A stretch of 64,000 bases of DNA from Streptomyces sp. CB02261 (GCF_001905665.1 NZ_LIVX01000013.1:140867-204866), one strand, 5' to 3'. Numbered from the stretch's first letter, positions 50,382 to 60,885 are shown. Notes: generated by a model from the sequence alone, not told the origin. A program made the numbers and translations.

Positions 50382-51203
50382 TCAGCCCGCCTCGGGGTCA
50401 CCCTTGGTGTAGGTGAGGCGCTCCACCTGGCCGGATTCGAACTTGTCCTGGAGCTTCTTGCCGTTCACGTGGAGCTCGATCGCTCCGGCGTTGCCGAGGA
50501 CCAGGTCGATGCGCTCGTCGTCCTGGAAGGTCTTGGACTCGCCCTCGAGGAGGAGGCCGTCGAAGAGCAGCTTGCCGTCGTGGCCCTTGGCCGAGATCCA
50601 GCTCTTGTCGTCGACGGCGGAGAGCTTGACGGTGACCTTGTCCCGGGGGACCGCGGCGATCGCGCTCTCGGTGGGCTTCGGGGCGGGCTTGACGGGCTTC
50701 GGCTTGGCGGCGGCGGTGGCCTTCTCGGGAGCGGGCGCCGGCCCGCCCTCGGCCGTGGTGCCCCTCGGCGCCTCGTTGCCGTTGAACATCGTGAAGCCGA
50801 CGAAACCGACGACGGCGACGATGGCCGCGACCATCGCGGCGGTCCAGTTGGGCCGGCGCGGCTCGGGGCGGATACGTTCCGCCTCGAACAGCGGGGCGGC
50901 GGGGGTGGGCGCGGGACGGCCGCCGTGCTCGGCGTCGTACTGCTCGATCAGCGGAGCCGGATCGAGACCGACGGCGCGCGCGAGGGTACGGATGTGCCCT
51001 CGGGCGTAGACGTCGCCGCCGCAGCGCGAGAAGTCCTCCTCCTCGATCGCCTGCACGATCGGGATCCGGACACGGGTGGAGGCACTGACCTCTTCGACGG
51101 TGAGACCGGCGGCGACGCGGGCCTGCTGGAGAGCGAGACCGATCGAGTCCCGGTCGTCTGCCGGGAAGGTCCGGTCGTCTTCGGGGGAGTTGCCGATGGA
51201 CAC
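50382..51203 (-). CDS. RodZ-like HTH membrane protein (HTH_25, DUF4115)
   Basis: A 273-residue bitopic protein: N-terminal helix-turn-helix (GLALQQARVAAGLTVEEVSASTRVRIPIVQAIEEEDFSRCGGDVYARGHIRTLA), linker, one membrane span (AAMVAAIVAVVGFVGFTMF), a Pro/Ala/Lys-rich extracellular linker and a C-terminal DUF4115 beta domain (KVTVKLSAVDDKSWISAKG). This layout is that of RodZ, which links MreB to the cell wall. Start: GTG at 51203. It lies between rimO and ftsK on the same strand. Confidence 0.88.
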   Translation of the reverse strand: MSIGNSPEDDRTFPADDRDSIGLALQQARVAAGLTVEEVSASTRVRIPIVQAIEEEDFSRCGGDVYARGHIRTLARAVGLDPAPLIEQYDAEHGGRPAPTPAAPLFEAERIRPEPRRPNWTAAMVAAIVAVVGFVGFTMFNGNEAPRGTTAEGGPAPAPEKATAAAKPKPVKPAPKPTESAIAAVPRDKVTVKLSAVDDKSWISAKGHDGKLLFDGLLLEGESKTFQDDERIDLVLGNAGAIELHVNGKKLQDKFESGQVERLTYTKGDPEAG

Positions 51204-51443
51204 GAGAGCGCCTTTCGAGCGTGTAGCCACCTGCTGGACGTTCAGTCTATGGGTGGTACGAAAGGGTGGGGCAACCGGGCGGGTGCTGTTTGTACGCCAT
51301 GAGGCTGGGACATCCTTCTGTCCCTCCGTCCAACTTGACGTACGGCCAGGGGAAACGGTTGCCCTTCGTTCCCTTACGAGTGAGTCTCGACCCGGTCTCG
51401 ATCGGGTACCCCGCTCCCCCGCCGCCACTCCTCCCCGTCCCGG

Positions 51444-54290
51444 CTACGCGCCCGACTCACCCCGGATGACGGCGAGCACGCCGTCCAACTCGTCGGCCTT
51501 GACGAGCACGTCGCGCGCCTTCGAGCCCTCGCTCGGCCCGACGATGTTCCGGGACTCCATCAGGTCCATCAGCCGGCCGGCCTTCGCGAAGCCGACGCGC
51601 AGCTTCCGCTGGAGCATCGACGTGGAGCCGAACTGGGTGGAGACCACCAGCTCCGCGGCCTGGCAGAGCAGATCGAGGTCGTCGCCGATGTCCTCGTCGA
51701 TCTCCTTCTTCTGCCGGGTGCCGACGGTGACGTCCTCCCGGAAGACCGGCGTCATCTGGTCCTTGCAGTGCTGCACGACGGCCGCGACCTCGTGCTCGGT
51801 GACGAAGGCGCCCTGCATCCGGACGGGCTTGTTGGCGCCCATCGGCAGGAACAGACCGTCACCCTTTCCGATGAGCTTCTCGGCGCCGGGCTGGTCGAGG
51901 ATGACGCGGCTGTCGGCGAGCGAGGAGGTCGCGAAGGCGAGCCGGGAGGGCACGTTCGCCTTGATGAGACCGGTGACGACGTCCACGGACGGCCGCTGGG
52001 TGGCGAGCACCAGGTGGATGCCGGCGGCGCGCGCGAGCTGCGTGATGCGCACGATCGAGTCCTCGACGTCCCGGGGCGCCACCATCATCAGGTCGGCGAG
52101 CTCGTCGACGATCACCAGGAGGTACGGGTAGGGGTTGAGCTCCCGCTCGCTGCCCTCGGGCAGCGTGATCTTGCCGTCCCGGATCGCCTGGTTGAAGTCG
52201 TCGATGTGCCGGTAGCCGAAGGCGGCCAGGTCGTCGTACCGGAGGTCCATCTCCTTCACCACCCACTGGAGGGCCTCGGCGGCCCGCTTGGGGTTGGTGA
52301 TGATCGGGGTGATCAGGTGCGGGATGCCCTCGTACGCGGTGAGCTCGACCCGCTTGGGGTCGACCAGGACCATCCGGACGTCCTCGGGGGTCGCTCTTAT
52401 CATGATCGAGGTGATCAGGCAGTTGATGCAGGAGGACTTGCCGGAGCCGGTGGCCCCGGCCACCAGGACGTGCGGCATCTTCGCCAGGTTGGCCATCTCG
52501 TAGCCGCCCTCGACGTTCTTGCCGAGCGCCACCAGCATCGGATGGTCGTCCTCGGCGGCGGCGGCGAGCCGCAGCACGTCGCCGAGGTTGACCATCTCCC
52601 GGTCGCTGTTGGGGATCTCGATGCCGACCGCGGACTTGCCGGGGATCGGGGAGATGATCCGTACGTCGGGGGACGCGACGGCGTACGCGATGTTCTTGGT
52701 CAGGGCCGTGATCTTCTCGACCTTCACGGCGGGGCCGAGCTCGACCTCGTACCGCGTGACCGTCGGCCCCCGGGTGAAGCCGGTGACGGCCGCGTCGACC
52801 TTGAACTCGGTGAAGACGTTGGAGAGCGCGTCCACGACCGCGTCGTTGGCGGCGCTGCGCGTCTTCCCCGGCCCGCCCCGCTCCAGCAGGTCGAGCGAGG
52901 GCAGGGAGTACGTGATGTCGCCGGACAGCTGGAGCTGCTCGGCCCGCGGCGGCAGGTCGGTCGGCTCGGGAGCGGGCTTGGTCAGATCGGGTACGCCCCC
53001 GCCGGTGCGATCCGGTACGCCCCCGGCGCGCTGGCCCCCGCCCCGCGCCGGCGGTACGGGCGCGGCCGGCGCCCCCCGCTCGGGCGCCTCTGCGCCGGCC
53101 GTCTCGGCGGCCGCCGCGGCCGCGGCCTTCCGCTCCGCGGTGACGTCCCTGGTCAGGTCGGCGACGACCGGCGAGGGCGGCATGCCGTTGAGCACCGCGC
53201 CGTCGAGCGCGGCGGCCGCCGCGGCCGCGACGTCCACCGGGTCGAGGCCGTGGTCGGCAGCGGGCCGCCCGGCGGGACGGCGTGCCGAACGGCCGCGCCG
53301 CTCCAGCATCTCCGCCTCGGCACGGTCCACGTCGTACGGCTCCGCGGGGCCGCCGCCACGACGGCGGACGGGCCGGGCGGGCCGGGGCTCCGGCCGGGCC
53401 TCCCGCCACTCCTCGTCGTAGACCTCGCGGTCGTCGGCGTAGGCCTCCGCCGGGTCGTACGCGGGTTCGACGATGCCGAGCCGGGCGCCGAGGGCACGCA
53501 GCCGCTGCGGGATCGCGTTGACCGGGGTGGCGGTGACGACGAGCAGCCCGAAGACGGTGAGCAGCACCAGCATCGGTACGGCCAGGACCTCGCCCATCAT
53601 GAAGACGAGGGGCTGCGACGCGGCCCAGCCGATCAGGCCCCCGGCGTCCTGCATGGCCTCGCTGCCGTCGCCGCGCCCCGGCGAGCCGCAGGCGATGTGG
53701 ACCTGGCCGAGGACACCGATGACGAGCGCGGAGAGGCCGATGCTGATGCGGCCGTTGGCCTCGGGCTTCTCCGGATAGAGGATCAGCCGCACGCCGATCG
53801 CGCCCACCAGCAGCGGTACGAGCAGGTCGAGCCGGCCGAACGACCCGGTGACCAGCATCTCGACGAGGTCACCGACGGGCCCTCGGAGGTTGGACCAGGT
53901 TCCGGCGGCGACGATCAGCGCCAGTCCGAGGAGGAGCAGCGCGAGCCCGTCCTTGCGGTGGGCGGGGTCGAGCCCCTTGGCACCACGCCCTATCCCCCGG
54001 AACATCGCGCCCACCGCGTGGGCGAGGCCCAGCCAGGCGCCGCGCACGAGCCGGTAGACGCCGCCGGTGGGGGACGGCGCGGGCCGGGGCGGGGCCTTCT
54101 TCGCCGCCGTCTTCCGCGCGGGGGCGCGCTTGGCGGCGGCGGCCTTCTTGGCCGGCGCCCTCTTCGCGGGTGGCTTGGCGGGGGACTTCGCGGGAGCCGC
54201 TTTCCTCGCGGCGCCCGTCGTACGGCCGGCGCGCGGCTTTGCGGTGCCCGCTGTGCCCTGGGAGCCCTTGCCGGACGTACGTGAAGCCAT
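51444..54290 (-). CDS. ftsK: DNA translocase FtsK
   Basis: A 948-residue translocase that clears chromosome arms from the septum during sporulation. A Lys/Ala/Pro-rich N-terminus precedes four membrane spans (for example LALLLLGLALIVAAGTW), then a low-complexity linker (residues about 280-460), the motor domain with Walker A VAGATGSGKSS and Walker B-type VDELADLMM, and a C-terminal gamma winged helix (LLCQAAELVVSTQFGSTSMLQRKLRVGFAKAGRLMDLME). Start: ATG at 54290; an upstream ATG at 54332 is less likely. Confidence 0.97.
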   Translation of the reverse strand: MASRTSGKGSQGTAGTAKPRAGRTTGAARKAAPAKSPAKPPAKRAPAKKAAAAKRAPARKTAAKKAPPRPAPSPTGGVYRLVRGAWLGLAHAVGAMFRGIGRGAKGLDPAHRKDGLALLLLGLALIVAAGTWSNLRGPVGDLVEMLVTGSFGRLDLLVPLLVGAIGVRLILYPEKPEANGRISIGLSALVIGVLGQVHIACGSPGRGDGSEAMQDAGGLIGWAASQPLVFMMGEVLAVPMLVLLTVFGLLVVTATPVNAIPQRLRALGARLGIVEPAYDPAEAYADDREVYDEEWREARPEPRPARPVRRRGGGPAEPYDVDRAEAEMLERRGRSARRPAGRPAADHGLDPVDVAAAAAAALDGAVLNGMPPSPVVADLTRDVTAERKAAAAAAAETAGAEAPERGAPAAPVPPARGGGQRAGGVPDRTGGGVPDLTKPAPEPTDLPPRAEQLQLSGDITYSLPSLDLLERGGPGKTRSAANDAVVDALSNVFTEFKVDAAVTGFTRGPTVTRYEVELGPAVKVEKITALTKNIAYAVASPDVRIISPIPGKSAVGIEIPNSDREMVNLGDVLRLAAAAEDDHPMLVALGKNVEGGYEMANLAKMPHVLVAGATGSGKSSCINCLITSIMIRATPEDVRMVLVDPKRVELTAYEGIPHLITPIITNPKRAAEALQWVVKEMDLRYDDLAAFGYRHIDDFNQAIRDGKITLPEGSERELNPYPYLLVIVDELADLMMVAPRDVEDSIVRITQLARAAGIHLVLATQRPSVDVVTGLIKANVPSRLAFATSSLADSRVILDQPGAEKLIGKGDGLFLPMGANKPVRMQGAFVTEHEVAAVVQHCKDQMTPVFREDVTVGTRQKKEIDEDIGDDLDLLCQAAELVVSTQFGSTSMLQRKLRVGFAKAGRLMDLMESRNIVGPSEGSKARDVLVKADELDGVLAVIRGESGA

Positions 54291-54427
54291 GATGCCGAGG
54301 TTACCGGTGTGAAGACCGGCTGTCCGCCTCACCCGTTCGTGTCGCCCCTGCGGGGGCGCGAAGGTGACGCGGCCTCACGCCGCCGTCTGCCCGACCTCGT
54401 CACCGGCGAAACACCGGTGACGGCACG

Positions 54428-55102
54428 TCAGCCCTGGGCGGGAAGGTTGGACGCGGCGCCCGTCCCGGGCTCCAGCGCGTCCAGGGCCCGCCGCAACCCC
54501 GTGAGCTTGCGCTCCAGATGCGCGGCGGTGGCGACGGCCGCGGCGTCGGCGGAGTCGTCGTCGAGCTGCTTCGACAGGGCCTCCGCCTGCTCCTCGACGG
54601 CCGCGAGCCGCGCGGAGAGTTCGGCGAGCAGGCCGGCGGACTCCTTGCCGTGACCGCCCTCGCCGCCGCCCTCCAACTGCAGCCGCAGCAGGGCGGCCTG
54701 CTCACGCAGCTTGCAGTTCTTCATGTACAGCTCGACGAAGACGGAGACCTTGGCGCGCAGCACCCACGGGTCGAACGGCTTCGAGATGTAGTCGACCGCG
54801 CCGGCCGCGTACCCCCGGAAGGTGTGGTGGGGGCCGTGGTTGATGGCGGTGAGGAAGATGATCGGGATGTCCCGGGTCCGCTCGCGCCGCTTGATGTGCG
54901 CGGCGGTCTCGAAACCGTCCATCCCCGGCATCTGGACGTCGAGCAGGATGACCGCGAAGTCGTCCGTCAACAGCGCCTTGAGCGCTTCCTCCCCGGACGA
55001 TGCCCGCACCAGCGTCTGATCGAGCGCGGAGAGAATGGCCTCCAGCGCCAGCAGATTCTCCGGCCGGTCATCGACCAGGAGGATCTTGGCCTTCTGCACC
55101 AT
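54428..55102 (-). CDS. osaB: Response regulator OsaB with coiled-coil C-terminus
   Basis: A 224-residue protein: receiver domain with DD at 11-12, Asp55 in VILLDVQMPG and Lys in YISKPFDPW, then a long helical region (LREQAALLRLQL ... LSARLAAVEEQAEALSKQLDD) expected to form a coiled coil and no DNA-binding domain. OsaB is the partner of OsaA in osmoadaptation and development in S. coelicolor; the name comes from this synteny. ATG at 55102 with GAGGAGGA upstream. It lies between ftsK and osaA, all on the minus strand. Confidence 0.9.
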   Translation of the reverse strand: MVQKAKILLVDDRPENLLALEAILSALDQTLVRASSGEEALKALLTDDFAVILLDVQMPGMDGFETAAHIKRRERTRDIPIIFLTAINHGPHHTFRGYAAGAVDYISKPFDPWVLRAKVSVFVELYMKNCKLREQAALLRLQLEGGGEGGHGKESAGLLAELSARLAAVEEQAEALSKQLDDDSADAAAVATAAHLERKLTGLRRALDALEPGTGAASNLPAQG

Positions 55103-55355
55103 GCCCCGTCCTCCTCGCCCCGGCAACGGCTCTCCCCGGCTCCCCGAACCGGGGGAAGCACCGGGTGCCGCCCCTGAAGACGACTCCCTGACGCCGTCCG
55201 TCCTTGTGCCGGTCATCGTAGCCGCACCCCGCCCGTCGCCACACCCTGTCACCGCGATGTCACTGTGCACATACCCGAAACGCGGTGGGAGACCAGAAGG
55301 TTCCCCGTATCCGGCCCTCTCACACCCCTCCGGCGACACCCCGTCAGCGAAGGCC

Positions 55356-55392
55356 CGGGGGCCCGCGCGGCGCTCCGCGCCGGGCCCCCGGT
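55356..55392 (-). terminator. Hairpin downstream of osaA
   Basis: CCGGGGGCCCG (55356-55366) pairs with CGGGCCCCCGG (55382-55392) over 11 bp, with an inner GCGG/CCGC stem. It starts 6 nt after the osaA stop in the direction of transcription and separates osaA from osaB. Confidence 0.75.
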
Positions 55393-55398
55393 GCGGAG

Positions 55399-58300
55399 TC
55401 ACGCCCCCCGCATCCACTCCTCCATGACCGACAACAGGTGGTCGGGGTCGACCGGCTTGGTCACGTAGTCGGACGCCCCCGACTCGATCGCCTTCTCCCG
55501 GTCGCCCTTCATCGCCTTCGCCGTCAGCGCGATGATCGGCAGCCCGGCGAACTGCGGCATGCGCCGGATCGCGGTCGTCGTCGCGTACCCGTCCATCTCC
55601 GGCATCATGATGTCCATGAGGACGATCGTCACGTCGTCGTGCTGCTCCAGGACCTCGATGCCCTCCCGCCCGTTCTCCGCGTAGAGCACCGCGAGCCCGT
55701 GCTGCTCCAGGACGCTGGTGAGCGCGAAGACGTTGCGGATGTCGTCGTCGACGATGAGCACCTTCTCGCCGGAGAAGCTGAAGGTACGGCGCGGCTCGGC
55801 CTCCACCTCCGGTTCCACCCGGTCGGCCCCGGCCTGCGCGCCGGACTGCCCCGGCACGGCCGTCCGCGCCCCGGTCGCCTCCGCCGCCGCCTTCCGCCGG
55901 TGCCGGAACAGCGCCCCGGCTCCCGACCGCGCCTCCGTCCGTACGGGCGGCGGCGGGAAGTGCGGGAACGGGTGGACGGCCCCGGCCGCGCCCTCCTCGG
56001 CGTCCTGCTGCGGGTCGTCCGCGTCCTGCGACCCCTGCCCGTAGGGGCCCGTCGGCAGCTCCGTCGGGCTCAGCGGCAGGTAGAGCGTGAACGTCGAGCC
56101 GCGGCCCGGCTCGCTCGCGGCGAAGATCTCGCCGCCGAGCAGCCGCGCGATCTCCCGGCTGATGGAGAGCCCCAGACCCGTACCGCCGTACTTCCGGCTG
56201 GTCGTGCCGTCGGCCTGCTTGAACGCCTCGAAGATGACCCGCATCTTGCTCGCCGCGATCCCGATGCCGGTGTCGGTGACCGAGAACGCGATCAGGTCGG
56301 CCTCCGGGTCCCGCAGCGAACCCGCTTCCAGGAGCTGCTCCCGGATCGACTGCGGCACGTCCGCGCCGGACGGCCGGATGACCAGCTCCACCGCGCCCGT
56401 GTCGGTGAACTTCACCGCGTTGGACAGGAGGTTGCGCAGCACCTGGAGGAGCCGCTGCTCGTCGGTGTGCAGCGTGGCCGGCAGCTCGGGCGAGACCCGC
56501 ACCGAGAAGTCGAGCCCCTTCTCCGCGGTGAGCGGCCGGAAGGTCGCCTCCACGTAGTCGACGAGCTGGACCAGCGCGATCCGGGTCGGCGAGACGTCCA
56601 TCTTGCCCGCCTCGACCTTGGACAGGTCGAGGATGTCGTTGATCAGCTGGAGCAGGTCGGAACCCGCCCCGTGGATGGTCTCCGCGAACTCGACCTGCTT
56701 CGGCGTCAGGTTGGTCTCGGCGTTGTCGGCGAGCAACTTGGCCAGGATGAGCAGCGAGTTGAGTGGCGTGCGCAGCTCGTGCGACATGTTGGCGAGGAAC
56801 TCGGACTTGTACCGCATGGAGACGGCGAGCTGCTCGGCCCGCTCCTCCAGGACCTGCCGGGCCTCCTCGATCTCGGTGTTCTTCACCTCGATGTCGCGGT
56901 TCTGACGGGCCAGTAGCTCGGCCTTCTCCTCCAGCTCCAGGTTGGAGCCCTGGAGCTCCTTCTGCCGGTGCTCCAGCTCGGCCGAACGCTCCTTGAGCTG
57001 CTCGGTGAGCTCCTGCGACTGCTGGAGCAGCACCTCGGTCTTGGTGTTCACGCTGATGGTGTTGACCGTGGTCGCGATCAGCTCGGCGAGCTGGTTGAGG
57101 AAGTCGCGCTGGATCTGCGTGAAGGGCTGGAAGGACGCCAGCTCGATCACACCGAGGACCTTGCCCTCGAAGAGGACCGGAAGGACGATCACATGCGCGG
57201 GTGACGCCTCGCCGAGCCCGGAGGAGATCTTCAGATAGCCGGGCGGGACGTTGACCTGGATGGTCCGCTTCTCCTCGGCCGCCGTCCCGATGAGGGTCTC
57301 CCCTGGGCGGAACGAGGTCGGCATGGACCCGGCGGAGTACCCGTAACTCCCGCGCATCCGCAGCTCGTACGAGCCGTCTCCCTCGCCGACGAGTTCGGCG
57401 TCACCGTGGGCGGAGCTGGTCGGCACCGCCACGAAGAACGCACCGTGCTGCGCCGACACCACCGGGGTCAGCTCGCTCATGATGAGCGAGGCGACGTCGT
57501 CCAGGTCCCGCCGGCCCTGCATGAGGCCGGAGATCCGGGCCAGGTTGCCCTTCAGCCAGTCCTGCTCCTCGTTGGCGAGGGTGGTGTCGCGCAGGTTCGC
57601 GATCATCGTGTTGATGTTGTCCTGGAGGGCCTGGATCTCGCCCGCCGCGTCGACCCCGTCGATCTTGAGGTTGAGGTCGCCCCGGGTGACCGCCGTGGCG
57701 ACCGCCGCGATGGCCCGCACCTGCCGGGTCAGGTTCCCCGCCATCTCGTTCACGGACTCGGTCAGGTCCCGCCAGGTGCCGTCGACGTCCCGGACGCGGG
57801 CCTGGCCGCCGAGGATGCCCTCCGTACCCACCTCGCGGGCCACGCGCGTGACCTCCTCGGCGAAGTTGGACAGCTGGTCGACCATCGTGTTGATGGTGTT
57901 CTTCAGCTCCTGGATCTCACCGCGCGCGTCGATGTCGATCTTCTTGGTGAGGTCGCCCTTGGCGATGGCGGTGGTGACGGCGGCGATCTGCCGCACCTGA
58001 CCGGTGAGGTTGGACGCCATCGAGTTCACGGACTCGGTGAGGTCCTTCCAGGTGCCCGAGACACCCGGCACCCGGGCCTGGCCGCCCAGTTCGCCCTCCG
58101 TACCCACCTCGCGGGCCACCCGCGTGACCTCGTCCGCGAAGGACGACAGGGTCGTCACCATGGTGTTGACGGTCTCGGCGAGCTCGGCGACCTCGCCCCT
58201 CGCCTCGACCGTCACCTTCTTCGTCAGGTCACCGTTGGCGACGGCCGCCGAGACCCGGGAGATGTTCCGCACCTGACTGGTCAGGTTGTTGGCCATCAGG

Positions 58301-60885
58301 TTGACGTTGTCGCTGAGGTCCTTCCAGGTACCGGTCACGCCGCGCACCCGCGCCTGGCCGCCGAGGATGCCCTCCGTACCCACCTCACGGGCCACCCGCG
58401 TGACCTCGTCCGCGAAGTTCGACAGCTGGTCGACCATCGTGTTGACGGTCGTCACCAGCTCCAGGATCTCGCCCCGGGCGTCGACCGTGATCTTCTTCGA
58501 CAGATCGCCCTTGGCGACCGCCGTCGTCACCTCGGCGATGTTCCGCACCTGGATGGTGAGGTTGTTCGCCATGAAGTTCACCGACTGGGTGAGGTCCTTC
58601 CAGGTGCCGGAGACACCCTGCACCTCTGCCTGACCGCCCAGGATGCCCTCGGTGCCCACCTCACGGGCCACCCGGGTCACCTGCTCGGCGAAGTTCGACA
58701 GCTGGTCCACCATCGTGTTGAGGGTGTTCTTCAGCTCCAGGATCTCGCCGCGCGCGTCCACGTCGATCTTCTGCGACAGGTCACCCCGGGCCACCGCCGT
58801 GGCGACCTGCGCGATGTTACGGACCTGGGTGGTGAGGTTCCCGGCCATGCCGTTCACCGAATCCGTCAGATCACGCCACACACCGGCCACACCCGGCACC
58901 TGCGCCTGACCGCCCAGTCGGCCGTCCGTACCCACCTCACGGGCCACCCGGGTCACCTGGTCCGCGAAGGCGGAGAGCTGGTCGACCATCGTGTTGATGG
59001 TGTTCTTCAGCTCAAGGATCTCGCCGCGCGCGTCCACGTCGATCTTCTGCGACAGGTCACCCCGGGCCACCGCCGTCGTCACCTGCGCGATCTGCCGCAC
59101 CTGCGAGGTCAGGTTGCCGGCCATGAAGTTCACCGAGTCGGTGAGCTCCCGCCAGCGCCCGGAGACGCCGTCCACCCGCGCCTGCCCGCCCAGCCGGCCC
59201 TCGGTGCCCACGTCCCGGGCCATCCGGGTCACCTGGTCCGCGAACGACGACAGCTGCGACACCATCGTGTTGACGGTGTTCTTCAGCTCCAGCATCTCGC
59301 CGGCCACGTCCACCGTGACCTTCTGCGACAGGTCACCGTTGGCGACCGCCGTCGTCACCTGCGCGATGTCCCGCACCTGACCCGTCAGGTTGCGGAACGC
59401 CGTGTTCACCGAATCGGTCAGGTCCTTCCACGTGCCCGCCGCGCCCGGCACCTCGGCCTGACCGCCGAGGAGACCCTCGACGCCGACCTCACGGGCCACC
59501 CGGGTCACCTCGGAACCGAAGGCGGAGAGCTGGTCGACCATCGTGTTGACGGTGTTCTTCAGCTCCAGCATCTCGCCGGCCACGTCCACCGTGACCTTCT
59601 GCGACAGGTCACCGTTGGCGACCGCCGTCGTCACCTGCGCGATGTCCCGCACCTGCGTCGTGATGTTCCGGAAGACCGTGTTGACGGAGTCCGTGAGGTC
59701 CTTCCACGTCCCCGCCGCGCCCGGCACCTGCGCCTGCCCACCGAGCAGACCCTCGGCACCGACCTCGCCCGACACCCGGGTCACCTCGTCGGCGAACGTC
59801 CGCAGCGTCTTGGTCATCTGGTTGATGGTGTCCGCCAGCTGCGCGATCTCCCCGCGCGCCGACACCCGCACCTTCTGCGACAGGTCACCGTTGGCCACCG
59901 CCGTCGTCACCTCGGCGATGCCCCGCACCTGATTGGTCAGGTTGCCCGCCATGGTGTTGACGGAGTCCGTGAGGTCCTTCCACACACCGGCGACCCCGGC
60001 CACCTCGGCCTGACCGCCGAGCTCACCCTCCGTACCCACCTCACGGGCCACACGGGTCACCTCGGAGGAGAAGGACGACAGCTGGTCCACCATCCGGTTG
60101 ACGGTGTTCTTCAGCTCCAGCATCTCGCCGGCCACGTTCGCCGTGACCTTCTGCGACAGATCACCGTCCGCGACCGCCGTCGTCACCAGCGCGATGTCCC
60201 GCACCTGGGCCGTCAGCCGGTTCGCCATCGTGTTGACCGAGTCCGTGAGGTCCTTCCACGAACCCGACACCCCGCGCACCTGCGCCTGACCGCCCAGCTT
60301 GCCGTCGGTCCCCACCTCGACGGCGACCCTGGTCACCTCGGAGGCGAACACCGACAGCTGGTCGACGAGGTTGTTGGCGGTACGCGCGACCTTCAGGAAC
60401 TCCCCGCGCAGCGGCCGTACGGCCCCGTCGGCACCCTCCGAACGCAGATCCATCCGCTGTTCGAGGTCACCCTCGGCCACCGCCGAGAGCACCCGCCCCA
60501 CCTCGGACACCGGCCGGGCCAGGTCGTCGACGAGCGCGTTCGCGGCGTCGATCGCCGCCGCCCACGCCCCCTCACTGGCCCCCGCCTCCAGACGCTCGGA
60601 CAGCTTGCCCTCGCGCCCCACCACCCGGCGGACCCGCGAGAGCTCCCCCGTCACATGCATCTGCCGGTCCGCGACCTCGTTGAACACGGCGGAGATCTCC
60701 GCCATGACCCCGTCGCCGGACACCGTGAGCCGCCTGCGGAGATTGCCGTCGCGCATCGACACGAGCGCGCCCAGCAACCGCTCCAGCGCCGCCGCGTCGA
60801 CCTGCACCGTCCCCCCACGGGAACGCCCGCCCCTCGCGCGCGTGCCACTGCCTCCGCCGCGCCGCGCCGCCGTGCCAGGTTCCAC
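55399..60885 (-). CDS. osaA: Hybrid sensor histidine kinase OsaA with ten HAMP-type repeats
   Basis: A 1828-residue protein without an obvious membrane span. Order: N-terminal helical segment with one or two HAMP-like units (to about 180), ten 92-residue repeats (about 183-1103), a GAF domain (about 1120-1290), a coiled coil, HisKA with the H-box FLANMSHELRTPLNSL (His about 1369), an ATPase domain (NLLSNAVKFTD ... GGTGLGLSISREIA), and a receiver domain (Asp about 1755 in VLMDIMMPEMDGY). It signals osmotic stress through OsaB. Start: GTG at 60885 with GGGAGG upstream; a frame 36 codons longer begins at an ATG without such a site. Confidence 0.93.
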   Translation of the reverse strand: MEPGTAARRGGGSGTRARGGRSRGGTVQVDAAALERLLGALVSMRDGNLRRRLTVSGDGVMAEISAVFNEVADRQMHVTGELSRVRRVVGREGKLSERLEAGASEGAWAAAIDAANALVDDLARPVSEVGRVLSAVAEGDLEQRMDLRSEGADGAVRPLRGEFLKVARTANNLVDQLSVFASEVTRVAVEVGTDGKLGGQAQVRGVSGSWKDLTDSVNTMANRLTAQVRDIALVTTAVADGDLSQKVTANVAGEMLELKNTVNRMVDQLSSFSSEVTRVAREVGTEGELGGQAEVAGVAGVWKDLTDSVNTMAGNLTNQVRGIAEVTTAVANGDLSQKVRVSARGEIAQLADTINQMTKTLRTFADEVTRVSGEVGAEGLLGGQAQVPGAAGTWKDLTDSVNTVFRNITTQVRDIAQVTTAVANGDLSQKVTVDVAGEMLELKNTVNTMVDQLSAFGSEVTRVAREVGVEGLLGGQAEVPGAAGTWKDLTDSVNTAFRNLTGQVRDIAQVTTAVANGDLSQKVTVDVAGEMLELKNTVNTMVSQLSSFADQVTRMARDVGTEGRLGGQARVDGVSGRWRELTDSVNFMAGNLTSQVRQIAQVTTAVARGDLSQKIDVDARGEILELKNTINTMVDQLSAFADQVTRVAREVGTDGRLGGQAQVPGVAGVWRDLTDSVNGMAGNLTTQVRNIAQVATAVARGDLSQKIDVDARGEILELKNTLNTMVDQLSNFAEQVTRVAREVGTEGILGGQAEVQGVSGTWKDLTQSVNFMANNLTIQVRNIAEVTTAVAKGDLSKKITVDARGEILELVTTVNTMVDQLSNFADEVTRVAREVGTEGILGGQARVRGVTGTWKDLSDNVNLMANNLTSQVRNISRVSAAVANGDLTKKVTVEARGEVAELAETVNTMVTTLSSFADEVTRVAREVGTEGELGGQARVPGVSGTWKDLTESVNSMASNLTGQVRQIAAVTTAIAKGDLTKKIDIDARGEIQELKNTINTMVDQLSNFAEEVTRVAREVGTEGILGGQARVRDVDGTWRDLTESVNEMAGNLTRQVRAIAAVATAVTRGDLNLKIDGVDAAGEIQALQDNINTMIANLRDTTLANEEQDWLKGNLARISGLMQGRRDLDDVASLIMSELTPVVSAQHGAFFVAVPTSSAHGDAELVGEGDGSYELRMRGSYGYSAGSMPTSFRPGETLIGTAAEEKRTIQVNVPPGYLKISSGLGEASPAHVIVLPVLFEGKVLGVIELASFQPFTQIQRDFLNQLAELIATTVNTISVNTKTEVLLQQSQELTEQLKERSAELEHRQKELQGSNLELEEKAELLARQNRDIEVKNTEIEEARQVLEERAEQLAVSMRYKSEFLANMSHELRTPLNSLLILAKLLADNAETNLTPKQVEFAETIHGAGSDLLQLINDILDLSKVEAGKMDVSPTRIALVQLVDYVEATFRPLTAEKGLDFSVRVSPELPATLHTDEQRLLQVLRNLLSNAVKFTDTGAVELVIRPSGADVPQSIREQLLEAGSLRDPEADLIAFSVTDTGIGIAASKMRVIFEAFKQADGTTSRKYGGTGLGLSISREIARLLGGEIFAASEPGRGSTFTLYLPLSPTELPTGPYGQGSQDADDPQQDAEEGAAGAVHPFPHFPPPPVRTEARSGAGALFRHRRKAAAEATGARTAVPGQSGAQAGADRVEPEVEAEPRRTFSFSGEKVLIVDDDIRNVFALTSVLEQHGLAVLYAENGREGIEVLEQHDDVTIVLMDIMMPEMDGYATTTAIRRMPQFAGLPIIALTAKAMKGDREKAIESGASDYVTKPVDPDHLLSVMEEWMRGA
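57576..60335 (-). repeat. Ten tandem 276-bp repeats encoding HAMP units in osaA
   Basis: The segment GxLGGQAxV...WKDLTDSVN...VTTAVAxGDLSQK recurs at exact 276-bp (92-codon) steps from about 60285 to 57801. Ten copies are present, strongly similar at the DNA level, so copy-number change by recombination is possible. Confidence 0.92.

Noticed and set aside
55285..56916. Long plus-strand frame after osaB
   Set aside because: Arg/Leu-rich antisense shadow of the OsaA kinase region.
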